A DNA stretch of 64,000 bases, taken from the NCBI GenBank assembly GCA_910585155.1, contig CAJUEC010000008.1, forward strand, positions 19,844 to 83,843, read 5' to 3'. The stretch comes from an uncultured Oscillospiraceae bacterium. Lineage in GTDB: Bacteria > Bacillota > Clostridia > Oscillospirales > Oscillospiraceae. The notes below the pieces were generated by a model. It saw nothing but the letters and a program-made list of their open reading frames with translations, was not told the origin of the DNA and made no database searches. Made by a program: the position numbers and the translations under genes. Shown piece by piece: positions 47,422 to 56,139 of this stretch (positions are counted from its first letter, which is position 1; each line of letters opens with the position of its first letter).

Positions 47422-49311
47422 CTACCTCCCCTCCGGCTGCCGGCCTCCGTGCTGGGCGCGGGGCCCCAGCCGGCCCCGCAGAATCTCCATCAGGCGGTCC
47501 ACGTCCACCGGCTTTGAGATGTGCTCGTTCATGCCCGCCTGCCGGGACAGCCGGACGTCCTCCACAAAGGCGTTGGCGGTCATGGCCACGATCCAGACCC
47601 CCTCCGCGTCCCCCCGGGGGAGCCGGCGGATGCGCCGGGCGGCCTCATAGCCATCCATGACGGGCATCTGGATGTCCATCAGCACCAGCTCGTAGTAGCC
47701 CTCCGGCGAGCGCCGGAACATCTCCACGGCCTGGGCGCCGTCCCCGGCCACCTCGGTCTCCACCCCGGTCATGCCCAGCAGCTCCATGGCGATCTCCTGG
47801 TTGAGCTCGTTGTCCTCCACCAGCAGCACGTGGTGGCCGCTGTAGTCCGCCTCCCGGCCGTCCAGGGCGTCCGGGTCCCGGGCCGCGCCGGCGGTGAGGG
47901 CGGACAGGGCCTCCAGCAGCCTGCTGCGGAACAGCGGGCAGGGGACGAAGGCGTTCACCCCCGCCCGGACCGCCCGGTACTCCAGCTGGGCCCAGTCGGC
48001 CTCGGACACCAGCAGGATGGGGAAGTCCGGCCCGGCCAGCTGCCGCACGTGGGAGGCCACATTCAGGGGGGACATGTCCTCCAGCTCCTGGCCCAGCAGC
48101 AGCGCGCAGGGCATCTGCCCCTCGTAGTGGGCCTCCGTCAGCCGGGTGACGGCCTCCAGCCCCGTCTCCAGGCGGAGGGGGACGAGGCCGGCGCCGCTGA
48201 GGTAGTCCATGATCTGCCTGGCCTGCCGGTCCTGCCGCTCCGCCACCAGCACGCGCCCGCCCTGGGGAAGGGCCAGCTCCCGGCGCCCGCGGGGGGAGAC
48301 GGGCAGGGGAATGGAGACCTGAAAACAGCTGCCCTCCCCCTCCCGGCTGTCCACGGTGATGGTGCCGTCCATGCTGTCCACCAGCCGCTTGACGATGGAC
48401 ATGCCCAGGCCGGTGCCCTCAATCTTGCTGATGGTGGTGCTCTGAGCCCGCTCGAAGGGGAGGAAGATTCGGCTCAGGAACTCCTGGCTCATGCCCATGC
48501 CGTTGTCCCGGCAGGAGAAGTCCAGCCAGACCCGCTCCTCGCCCGGCCCGCCGGGGGCGGGGCGCTGGGAGAACGCGGCCTGGACGCTGCCGCCGGGCTG
48601 GGTGTATTTCACCGCGTTGCCGATGATGTTCACCAGAATCTGCCGCAGGCGCAGGGGGTCGCCCACCAGGTTTTCCTCCAGAATGCCGCCGATCTCCATG
48701 CGCAGGGACTGGTTTTTCTGGACGGCCTGGGGGCGGATGATGACGGCGGTGTCGTGGACCAGGTCGGCCAGGGAGAAGTCCGTCTGGCTCAGGGACATGC
48801 GCCCGCTGTCGATGCGGGACATGTCCAGCACGTCGTTGACCAGGCTCATCAGGTGGGAGGAGGCGGTCTGGATCTTGCTCAGGCAGTCCTGTACCCGGGC
48901 CTTCTCGTCGATGTGGGACAGGCCGATGGCCGTCATGCCCACGATGGCGTTCATGGGGGTGCGGATGTCGTGGGACATGCTGGACAGAAACCGGCTCTTG
49001 GCCTGGTTGGCCTCCTCCGCCTGCTTCAGGGCCTCCTCCAGGGCGGCGTTCACCCGGGCCAGCTCCTCCACGTGGCGGCGGCTGCACCCCCCGGCGTCCA
49101 GCCGCCACAGCTCGTGCGCCGGGTCCAGCTCCTCCCGCTCCACGTGCAGGCCGTGGGCCGCCTGGTCCGGCGGGGCGGCGGTGAGCTGCTCCAGCGTGAG
49201 GCCGGTGATGCGCCGGGCGGCGGCGTCGGCAAAGAGAATCCGGGGGCCGTCCTGCCCGCGCCGGACCACCAGGTGACCTCTGCACTCGGGGCTGTATTCC
49301 ATATGCTCCAT
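47422..49311 (-). CDS. hybrid sensor histidine kinase / response regulator
   Basis: 629 residues from the ATG at 49311 (GGAG eight bases upstream). Order: short PAS-like segment (about 15-85, RILFADAAARRITGLTLEQL), coiled linker, HisKA with MSHDIRTPMNAI (H114), HATPase (IIGNAVKYTQPGG; GTGLGMSIVKRL), a degenerate receiver-like domain (about 340-460) lacking the phospho-Asp motif, and a complete receiver (VLLVEDNELNQ; phospho-Asp in LVLMDIQMPVMDG, about 545; ISKPVDVD). No membrane segment. Pairs with the HD-GYP-like gene downstream; close relatives work with c-di-GMP enzymes in Clostridia. Confidence 0.92.
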   Translation of the reverse strand: MEHMEYSPECRGHLVVRRGQDGPRILFADAAARRITGLTLEQLTAAPPDQAAHGLHVEREELDPAHELWRLDAGGCSRRHVEELARVNAALEEALKQAEEANQAKSRFLSSMSHDIRTPMNAIVGMTAIGLSHIDEKARVQDCLSKIQTASSHLMSLVNDVLDMSRIDSGRMSLSQTDFSLADLVHDTAVIIRPQAVQKNQSLRMEIGGILEENLVGDPLRLRQILVNIIGNAVKYTQPGGSVQAAFSQRPAPGGPGEERVWLDFSCRDNGMGMSQEFLSRIFLPFERAQSTTISKIEGTGLGMSIVKRLVDSMDGTITVDSREGEGSCFQVSIPLPVSPRGRRELALPQGGRVLVAERQDRQARQIMDYLSGAGLVPLRLETGLEAVTRLTEAHYEGQMPCALLLGQELEDMSPLNVASHVRQLAGPDFPILLVSEADWAQLEYRAVRAGVNAFVPCPLFRSRLLEALSALTAGAARDPDALDGREADYSGHHVLLVEDNELNQEIAMELLGMTGVETEVAGDGAQAVEMFRRSPEGYYELVLMDIQMPVMDGYEAARRIRRLPRGDAEGVWIVAMTANAFVEDVRLSRQAGMNEHISKPVDVDRLMEILRGRLGPRAQHGGRQPEGR

Positions 49312-49651
49312 GTTCAAAACTCCACCTTAAAATCAAGATTGCAGCGATGTATGGTGCGGGCGCGTTTTGCTGATTGCAACCAGGATATCACATTTTCACG
49401 GATATTTCCAGAGCGGGGCGAAAAAAAGCGGGGCGGTTTTGGCCCGCCGCACCGCGGTGCGGGCACTTTTTGTCAGGGCGGCGCGGGGCGCGGGGGATGT
49501 GAGCCCGCCCAGAGCGGCGGGGCGGAAAAAGCGGAAATTTGGCGGGGAAACGGGGAATATGGGTACAAATGGGGAGGGGAGGGCGCTGGAATCAGGGAGG
49601 CTCTTAAAATTTTTTTAAGAAATTAACTGCAATTTTGTTACAGGATTGTTG

Positions 49652-49680
49652 TTGTTTTTCCGGGCTTGACCGATTATACT
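49652..49680 (+). promoter_or_regulatory. promoter of the MacB/SLH export operon
   Basis: TTGTTT (49652-49657), 17-base spacer, TATACT (49675-49680). The remaining 49312-49651 of this 457-base gap is GC-rich in the middle and AT-rich at its end; I see no gene, repeat or RNA in it. Confidence 0.55.
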
Positions 49681-49768
49681 GGAAGCTGACCATCACAGGC
49701 AGGCTGTCCCCGGCTGCCGCCGGGGAGGCGCCGCTCACATAGCGCGATCAGACAGGAGGAACGATACC

Positions 49769-51505
49769 ATGCCCGACCTTAAAATGCCCGAGGTCCCGGA
49801 GAAGGAGCTGGCGGAGCAGACGCCGGCCCCCGAGGCGCCGGCGGTGGAGCAGCCCCCGAGGCAGGAGCCGTGGGAGGCGCCCGCCCCGGCGAAGAAGAAG
49901 CCCAAGGCCCACAGCGCCGCGGCCAAGAAAAAGCTGTTCAAGCGGATCATCGCCATTGTGCTCACGCTGGCCATTCTGGGCGGAATCGTGTTCGGAATGT
50001 GGTATGTGGTGTTCCGGGAGGACGACTCCGTGGGCAGCATCTATGCCGAGCCCGCCTACATAGGCTCCATCCAGAGCACCGTTCAGGGCAGCGGCAACGC
50101 CAACGCCAAGGAGACCACCACCGTCACCATCCCCGCCAACGGCGTGGTGGAGCAGCTGTTTGTGGCGGGGGGCGACATGGTGTTCGCCGGGCAGCCGCTG
50201 TTCTCCGTGTTCAGCCAGACCGCCCAGGACGCGCTCCAGATGGCCCAGGAGCAGATGAACTCCCTCAACGAAAAGCTGGGCAGCCTCACCCTGCGGGCCC
50301 CCTTTTCCGGAAAGCTCATTGAGGTCACCGAGCTCAGCCCCGGCGACCATGTGAGCGAGGGCAGCACCGTGGCCAAGCTGGTGGATGACACCAGGCTGAA
50401 GCTGTCCCTCTACTTCAGCTACGCCTACGCCGACCAGATCAAGGTGGGGCAGGCCGCCGAGGTGTCCATACCCGCGGTGATGTACACCACCCAGGAGGGC
50501 GTGGTGGAGAAGATCAACAAGGTGAACTACATCACCCCGGAGGGGGGCGTGTATTTTGAGGTGATCATCGCCTTCCCCAACCCGGGCACCCTCACCGCCG
50601 GGATGGAGGCCTCCGCCGCCCTCACCGACGAGTTCGACATGCTCATGTTCCCCTACGAGGGGGCGGAGACCCAGTACTATGAGACCCGCGCCCTGATGAC
50701 CAAGGCGGGGGGCCCGCTGGTGCGCAGCAATCTGCTCAACTACGCCAACGTGAAGGCGGGGGACGTGCTGCTCACCATGAGCGCGGAGAGCCTGGAGGAG
50801 CAGCTCGCCGCGGCCCAGGAGAAGCTGGCCGAGGCCCAGGCCAACATGGAGGCGCTGAACGCCTCCGCCCCCATCGACGGCACCGTCATCTCCTGCACCA
50901 TTTCCGAGGGCGGCGAGGTGAAGGCGGGCGACGCGGTGATCACCATCCAGAACAACGCCACCATGGTGGTCACCATCCAGGTGGACGACCGGAACATCGG
51001 CTTTGTCAAGCTGGGGGACATGATCGAGCTGTCCAACTACAGCGGCGGCAGCTACCTGGGCATTGTCACCAACATTGAGATGGAGGGCGAGGTGGGCCAG
51101 GGCATGTCCACCTTCCCCGTCACCCTGGAGGTGGACAACATGGACGGCTCGCTGTACGCCGGGGCCTGGCTGGACTACTCCTTCGTCACCAGCAGGTCGG
51201 ACGACTGCGTGCTGGTGCCCACCACCGCGGTGAAGTCGGTGGCGGACCTGGAGGGCAACAAGCAGACCGTGGTGTTTATCCAGCGGGAGGAGCGCCCGGA
51301 GGGGGCCATCGACCTGGACTACGCCGCCATGCCCGGCGTGCCCAAGCCGGAGGAGAATTACTGGCCCGTGGTGGTGTCCACCGGCATTTCCGACGCCAAG
51401 CAGGTGGAGATCATCTCCGGCGTGGAGGCCGGGGACATGGTGTTTATCAACTACACCGTGGAGCCGGAAAACGGCGGCATGGGCGGCGGTGTCTATTTCG
51501 GCTGA
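49769..51505 (+). CDS. membrane-fusion / adaptor protein of an ABC exporter (HlyD/MacA type)
   Basis: 578 residues, longer than usual MacA (about 380). A disordered Pro/Glu/Lys-rich cytoplasmic N-terminus (1-55), one membrane segment (about 60-82), then an external part with two barrel-sandwich (lipoyl-like) regions: VTIPANGVVEQLFVAGGDMVFAGQPLF...LRAPFSGKLIEVTELSPGDHV and, after a coiled coil (LEEQLAAAQEKLAEAQANMEAL in short form), INGTVISC-type ASAPIDGTVISCTISEGGEV. A C-terminal beta-barrel follows. First gene of an operon with the MacB-type ATPase and permease and an SLH protein. Confidence 0.87.
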   Translation: MPDLKMPEVPEKELAEQTPAPEAPAVEQPPRQEPWEAPAPAKKKPKAHSAAAKKKLFKRIIAIVLTLAILGGIVFGMWYVVFREDDSVGSIYAEPAYIGSIQSTVQGSGNANAKETTTVTIPANGVVEQLFVAGGDMVFAGQPLFSVFSQTAQDALQMAQEQMNSLNEKLGSLTLRAPFSGKLIEVTELSPGDHVSEGSTVAKLVDDTRLKLSLYFSYAYADQIKVGQAAEVSIPAVMYTTQEGVVEKINKVNYITPEGGVYFEVIIAFPNPGTLTAGMEASAALTDEFDMLMFPYEGAETQYYETRALMTKAGGPLVRSNLLNYANVKAGDVLLTMSAESLEEQLAAAQEKLAEAQANMEALNASAPIDGTVISCTISEGGEVKAGDAVITIQNNATMVVTIQVDDRNIGFVKLGDMIELSNYSGGSYLGIVTNIEMEGEVGQGMSTFPVTLEVDNMDGSLYAGAWLDYSFVTSRSDDCVLVPTTAVKSVADLEGNKQTVVFIQREERPEGAIDLDYAAMPGVPKPEENYWPVVVSTGISDAKQVEIISGVEAGDMVFINYTVEPENGGMGGGVYFG

Positions 51506-51514
51506 GGTGGCGCC

Positions 51515-52210
51515 ATGCTCATCGACATCAAGGACCTGTACAAAATCTACAACGAGGGCCAGGAGAGCGAGGTGCGGGCGCTGGACGGGGTTTCCCTCCA
51601 GATCGACCGGGGGGAGTTCGTGGCCATCGTGGGGGCGTCCGGCTCGGGCAAGTCCACCATGATGAACGTGCTGGGCTGCCTGGATGTGCCCACCCACGGA
51701 CAGTACGACCTGAACGGCACCGACGTCACCTCCCTGTCCGACAAGGAGCTGGCCCGCATCCGCAACCGGGAGATCGGCTTCATCTTTCAGGGCTACAACC
51801 TGCTCCAGGACCTGGACGCTCTGGACAACGTGATCCTGCCCCTGATCTACCGGGGCACCTCCATCTTCGAGCGGGAGGAGCTGGCCATGGCGGCGCTGGA
51901 GCGGGTGGGGATGGACGGCCGGGCCCACCACCGCCCCAGCCAGATGTCCGGCGGACAGCAGCAGCGGGTGGCCATCGCCCGGGCCATCGCCACCCATCCC
52001 CCCATCATCATGGCGGACGAGCCCACCGGCGCCCTGGACTCCAAGACCGGGCGGCATGTGCTGGAGATTCTCCAGCAGCTCTACCGGGAGGGCACCACCA
52101 TCCTGCTCATCACCCATGACGACGGCATTGCCGCCACCGCCCCCCGGGTGGTGCGGCTGTCCGACGGAAAAATCATATCCGACGCGCATCAGGAGGTGGA
52201 CTGGCTGTGA
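51515..52210 (+). CDS. MacB/LolD-type ABC ATPase
   Basis: 231 residues. Walker A GASGSGKST, Q-loop FQGYNLLQDLDALDNV, signature MSGGQQQRVAIARAI, Walker B IIMADEPTGALD, H-loop ITHDDG. Ten bases after the adaptor gene; overlaps the permease by four bases (its TGA and the GTG of the next gene). Powers mechanotransmission by the FtsX-like permease. Confidence 0.95.
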   Translation: MLIDIKDLYKIYNEGQESEVRALDGVSLQIDRGEFVAIVGASGSGKSTMMNVLGCLDVPTHGQYDLNGTDVTSLSDKELARIRNREIGFIFQGYNLLQDLDALDNVILPLIYRGTSIFEREELAMAALERVGMDGRAHHRPSQMSGGQQQRVAIARAIATHPPIIMADEPTGALDSKTGRHVLEILQQLYREGTTILLITHDDGIAATAPRVVRLSDGKIISDAHQEVDWL

Positions 52211-53427
52211 ATTTGGCGCAGGCCTTCAAGATGGCCTTTAAGTCCATCGCCGCGAAGAAAACCCGGTCCTTCCTCACCATGCTGGGCATCATCATCGGCG
52301 TGGCCTCGGTGGTCATCATGGTATCGGTGGTCCAGGGGCAGAACAAGAAGAGCATGGAGTACCTGGAGGCCATGGGGGACAACAAGATCGAGGTGTCCGC
52401 CTACCAGTGGTACGAGACCTCGGGCAGCGTGTCCGAGCTGCTGTACGAGTACTGCCTGGGGATGCAGGACCTGGTGCTGGGGGTGACCCCCCAGATCGAG
52501 GTGTGGCAGGAGATCACCATTAAGTATGGGGCCAAGACCTTCAACACCCAGCAGTGGGACGACTGGACCAAGCGCCTGTCCATCAAGCTGGGCTCCGACC
52601 AGTTCGGGGTGTGCAACAACTACACCCTGGGAGGGGGCCGGGAGCTGTCCTTCCTGGACGTGGACAAGGCCAACAAGGTGTGCGTGCTGGGGGGCGGCGC
52701 GAAGCAGCTGCTCTTTGACTTTGTGGACCCGGTGGGGGAGACCATCTTCATCAACAGCCAGCCCTTCCTGGTGGTGGGCTGGTACGAGCCCACCGGGGTG
52801 GAGGGCATGAGCGACATGGACAACGTGGTGCTGCTGCCCTACACCTTCAACCGCACCCTGAACAACAACCAGCAGATCAGCGACTACGTGGTGAAGGCCC
52901 GCAGCGCCTCCGCAACCACCCTGGCCATGGCCAAGCTGAAGGCGTTTCTGGAGGGGTTCATCACCGAGGAGAACGGCTACTCCCGGGTGTACAGCAACAA
53001 CGACTGGTCCAGCCAGGTCCAGGAGCAGAACCTGATGCAGTCCCTGGTGCTGGGGGCCATCGCGGGCATCTCCCTGCTGGTGGGCGGCATCGGTATCATG
53101 AACATTATGCTGGTCACCGTCACCGAGCGCACCCGGGAGATCGGCATCCGCAAGGCCATCGGCGCGGAGCGCAAGAGCATCATCGTCCAGTTTCTCATTG
53201 AGGCGGCGGTGATCTGCGGCATCGGCGGGATCATCGGCATCGGCCTGGGGACCATGGGCACCCTCATCGCGGGAAAATTCCTGCTTCAGGGTACGGTTTT
53301 GTGGCCCAGCACCGTCATCACCGTGGGGGCCTTCGCCTTTTCGGTGGCGCTGGGGGTGCTGTTCGGGCTCTATCCCGCCATCAAGGCGTCCAGCCTCCAG
53401 CCGGTGGAGGCCCTTCGGGCGGAGTAG
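52207..53427 (+). CDS. MacB/FtsX-type ABC permease
   Basis: 406 residues. N-terminal membrane helix after AFKSIAAKKTRSFLTMLGIIIGVASV, a large external domain (about 45-270), then three membrane helices (LLVGGIGIMNIMLVTVTERTREIGIRKAIGA is the family hallmark, in part GIMNIMLVTVTERTREIG). GTG start overlapping the ATPase stop. With the adaptor it would export a peptide, siderophore or drug, or couple to cell-surface material. Confidence 0.93.
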   Translation: MNLAQAFKMAFKSIAAKKTRSFLTMLGIIIGVASVVIMVSVVQGQNKKSMEYLEAMGDNKIEVSAYQWYETSGSVSELLYEYCLGMQDLVLGVTPQIEVWQEITIKYGAKTFNTQQWDDWTKRLSIKLGSDQFGVCNNYTLGGGRELSFLDVDKANKVCVLGGGAKQLLFDFVDPVGETIFINSQPFLVVGWYEPTGVEGMSDMDNVVLLPYTFNRTLNNNQQISDYVVKARSASATTLAMAKLKAFLEGFITEENGYSRVYSNNDWSSQVQEQNLMQSLVLGAIAGISLLVGGIGIMNIMLVTVTERTREIGIRKAIGAERKSIIVQFLIEAAVICGIGGIIGIGLGTMGTLIAGKFLLQGTVLWPSTVITVGAFAFSVALGVLFGLYPAIKASSLQPVEALRAE

Positions 53428-53444
53428 CAAAGGAGGAAAAGAGA

Positions 53445-56024
53445 ATGAAGCGCAGCGCGTTGAGGCGGCTGCTGGCCCTGGTGGTGCTGGCGGCTGCGGT
53501 GTTCGCCCTGTCGGCGGCCCCGGCGGGGGCCAGCCAGTATCCGTATCAGTACCCCTACCAGTATCCCAACCAGAATCCGTACCAGTATCCCTATCAGTAC
53601 CCCTATGGGAGCACGGGCCGGGGCCGGTTCAAGGACATCCTGGACGAAAAGGTGTCCCAGGCGGCGGACGTGCTCTACGACCTGGGGGTGGTGAACGGCA
53701 CCTCCCCCGGCCTGTTCACCCCGGAGGGCCGCCTGACCCGGGCGGAGATGTGCAAGATTGCCGTGGAGGTGCTGGGGCTGGGGGAGAAGGTCCAGGGCCA
53801 GATGTACCGCACCATCTTCACCGACGTGGGGGGCTCCCACTGGGCCCGGGGCTATGTGAACCTGGCGGCCACCACGGAGATCACCGAGGGCTCCCGGCTG
53901 ATGCTGGGCCTGGGCAACGGCACCTTTGGGCCCGAGCTGGAGGTCACCTATCAGGAGACGGCCACCCTGGTGCTGCGCATCCTGGGCTACGGCGCGGAGG
54001 CCAACCAGTCCTGGCCCTATGGCGCCATTGAGACCGCCTCCCAGCTGGGGCTGGACCAGGGGCTGGGCATCACCGCCCCCTCCGACCCCATCACCCGGGC
54101 CCAGACCGTCCAGCTGTTCTACCGGATGCTGACCCTGAAGCCCAAGGGGGAGGCCGAGGCATACGCCGGCAAGCTGGGCAAGCTGGTGGAGGATGTGATC
54201 ATCCTGTCCACCGACGCCACCATCAACGGCCAGTCGGGCTGGGTGCTGGGCGTCCAGGGGGGCAGCACCGTCACCTATCCCGCCGCCGCCCCGGCGGACG
54301 CCACGCTGCTGGGCCGGCGGGGCTCGGTGCTGCTGGACAAGGAGGGCCGCTTCGTCACCCTGCTCTCCGACGATTCCACCAGCGTCACCGGCGCCCTGAC
54401 CCAGAAGCAGGGGAATTTCCTCACCCTGTCCGGCCAGGGCCGGTACACCCTGTCGGAGTCCACCCCGGTGTACACCGGCTCCGCCCACGACTCGGCCATC
54501 ACCACCTACGGGGAGTACAGCGCCAACCTGCGGGTGGGGGACGCGCTCACCCTCTACCTGGACGGCAAGGGGCTGGTGATCGGCCTGTTCCGGGGGGAGG
54601 CGTCCACCGAGACCCGCTTTGTGGTGGTGCGCGGCGCCACGGCCAGCTACGACACCTTCCGCGCCATCACCGGCGGGGCGTATAATTACACCATCCGGAA
54701 GAACGGCGCCACGGTGTCCATGTCGGCCATCAAGCAGTACGACGTGGCCACCTACGACCCCATCTCCAAGGTGCTGGACGTGTGCGACGTGCGCCTGTCC
54801 TGCATCTATGAGAACGCCTACCCCGCGCCCACCGCGCCCAGCAGGGTGACCGCCGCGGGGGGGAACGAGTTCGACGTGCTGGCCGACGCCATGGTGGAGT
54901 TCGCCGGGCGGCGGCTGGGTGACGCCATCACCCTGCTCTTCACCTCCAACGGCAAGGTGGCGGGGGTGCTGTCCTCCCAGTACAGCTGGAGCGGCGTGTC
55001 CTCCAACGCCCTGGGCGTGGTGGTCGCCGGGGAGAACGGGAAGCCCCAGTTCGAGCTGCTGGGCTGCAAGCTGGTGCTCAAGAACGGCATCCCGGAGGAC
55101 ACCCCCTCCTGGGGCCTCTTCAACGCCTACTCCAACCAGTGGAACGTGCTGAGCCTCCAGCCCATGGGGGGCTACGGCGGCGGCCAGTTCTATCCCAGCA
55201 ATCTGGTGCTCAACGGCACCCGGGTGAGCCCCTATGTGCGCATCTACGAGCGGCTGAGCAGCGGGGAGATGAGGGCCCGCAGCCTATCCGAGCTGCCCGC
55301 CTCCGTCTACGTCACCCAGTACCATGTGGACAGCGCGGGTCAGATCGACCTGATGATCCTGGGCTCCTATTCCGGGGACGGGGTGGAGTACGGTCGGGTT
55401 GACGTGCTCAACGGCTACCGGGTGGAGCGGCTGCCCGACCCCGATCCCACCCCCGCCCCCACCGCGCCCGGCCCGGACCAGGGCGGGGACGGCAGCGGCG
55501 GAGACGGCGGCAGCGGCCCGGACAAGGACGAGCCCAAGCTGCCCACCTACCGCCGCACCGCCGCCCAGAAGATCGTGGTGAACGGCGCCCCGCAGGACGT
55601 GCCCGAGGGCCGGTATTTCTACAGCGGCTACGCCGCCGTGACCGTCACCGGGGACGGGTTCATGTACGCCAACTACCTCCAGGGCATCTCCAACGTGCCC
55701 ACCTCCGCCTTCTACACCCAGGACGGCGTGACCTACGTCCAGACCAGCCAGGGGGTGTACGTGGTGGACGACAACGTCCAGTGCTACAACATCGCCGCCT
55801 CCTACACGCCCCCGTCCTATCCGCCCTACTGGGTGAACAGCGGGATGTGGGAGAACAATGAGTGGACCGGGGAGTGGCCGGAGAGCTGGCCGGCGGAGTG
55901 GTTCCCCGAGGCGCCCAACATTGTGAAGTTCAACACCCTGAACGAGTGCCGGAATTTTGCCAGCACGGTGAATGTCTACATCGACACCACGGGCCAGCGG
56001 GTCCGCGTGGTGGAGGTGCCGTAA
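53445..56024 (+). CDS. S-layer-homology protein with Tyr-Pro-Gln repeat
   Basis: 859 residues from the ATG at 53445 after AAAGGAGG; 17 bases after the permease stop. Signal peptide 1-28 (LLALVVLAAAVFALSAAPAG). Directly after cleavage comes a low-complexity run of YQYPY units (about 29-52). Three SLH modules follow (about 58-230: FKDILDEKVSQAADVLYDLG, FTDVGGSHWARGYVNLA, SWPYGAIETASQLG) that bind wall polysaccharide. The long remainder is beta-rich without a domain I know, with a Pro/Gly/Asp-rich linker near 660-695. Its place at the end of an exporter operon suggests that exporter and surface protein function together. Confidence 0.87.
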   Translation: MKRSALRRLLALVVLAAAVFALSAAPAGASQYPYQYPYQYPNQNPYQYPYQYPYGSTGRGRFKDILDEKVSQAADVLYDLGVVNGTSPGLFTPEGRLTRAEMCKIAVEVLGLGEKVQGQMYRTIFTDVGGSHWARGYVNLAATTEITEGSRLMLGLGNGTFGPELEVTYQETATLVLRILGYGAEANQSWPYGAIETASQLGLDQGLGITAPSDPITRAQTVQLFYRMLTLKPKGEAEAYAGKLGKLVEDVIILSTDATINGQSGWVLGVQGGSTVTYPAAAPADATLLGRRGSVLLDKEGRFVTLLSDDSTSVTGALTQKQGNFLTLSGQGRYTLSESTPVYTGSAHDSAITTYGEYSANLRVGDALTLYLDGKGLVIGLFRGEASTETRFVVVRGATASYDTFRAITGGAYNYTIRKNGATVSMSAIKQYDVATYDPISKVLDVCDVRLSCIYENAYPAPTAPSRVTAAGGNEFDVLADAMVEFAGRRLGDAITLLFTSNGKVAGVLSSQYSWSGVSSNALGVVVAGENGKPQFELLGCKLVLKNGIPEDTPSWGLFNAYSNQWNVLSLQPMGGYGGGQFYPSNLVLNGTRVSPYVRIYERLSSGEMRARSLSELPASVYVTQYHVDSAGQIDLMILGSYSGDGVEYGRVDVLNGYRVERLPDPDPTPAPTAPGPDQGGDGSGGDGGSGPDKDEPKLPTYRRTAAQKIVVNGAPQDVPEGRYFYSGYAAVTVTGDGFMYANYLQGISNVPTSAFYTQDGVTYVQTSQGVYVVDDNVQCYNIAASYTPPSYPPYWVNSGMWENNEWTGEWPESWPAEWFPEAPNIVKFNTLNECRNFASTVNVYIDTTGQRVRVVEVP

Positions 56025-56025
56025 G

Positions 56026-56068
56026 AAAAAGCATGGAGGCACGCCAAGGGCGTGCCTCCATGCTTTTT
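56026..56068 (+). terminator. terminator of the export/SLH operon
   Basis: A perfect 20-bp stem (56026-56045 with 56049-56068) with an AAG loop and six T at the end. Confidence 0.95.
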
Positions 56069-56139
56069 TGCGGAGAAAGCCCCCTCCGGCGGCCCGGAGG
56101 GGGGAAATGGCGCGGGGGGGGGGTCGGGCGGCGCCGCTC

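Noticed and set aside
53445..53620. CRISPR-like repeat in the start of the SLH gene
   Set aside because: The repeat is of short degenerate coding units (YPYQ) without spacers.
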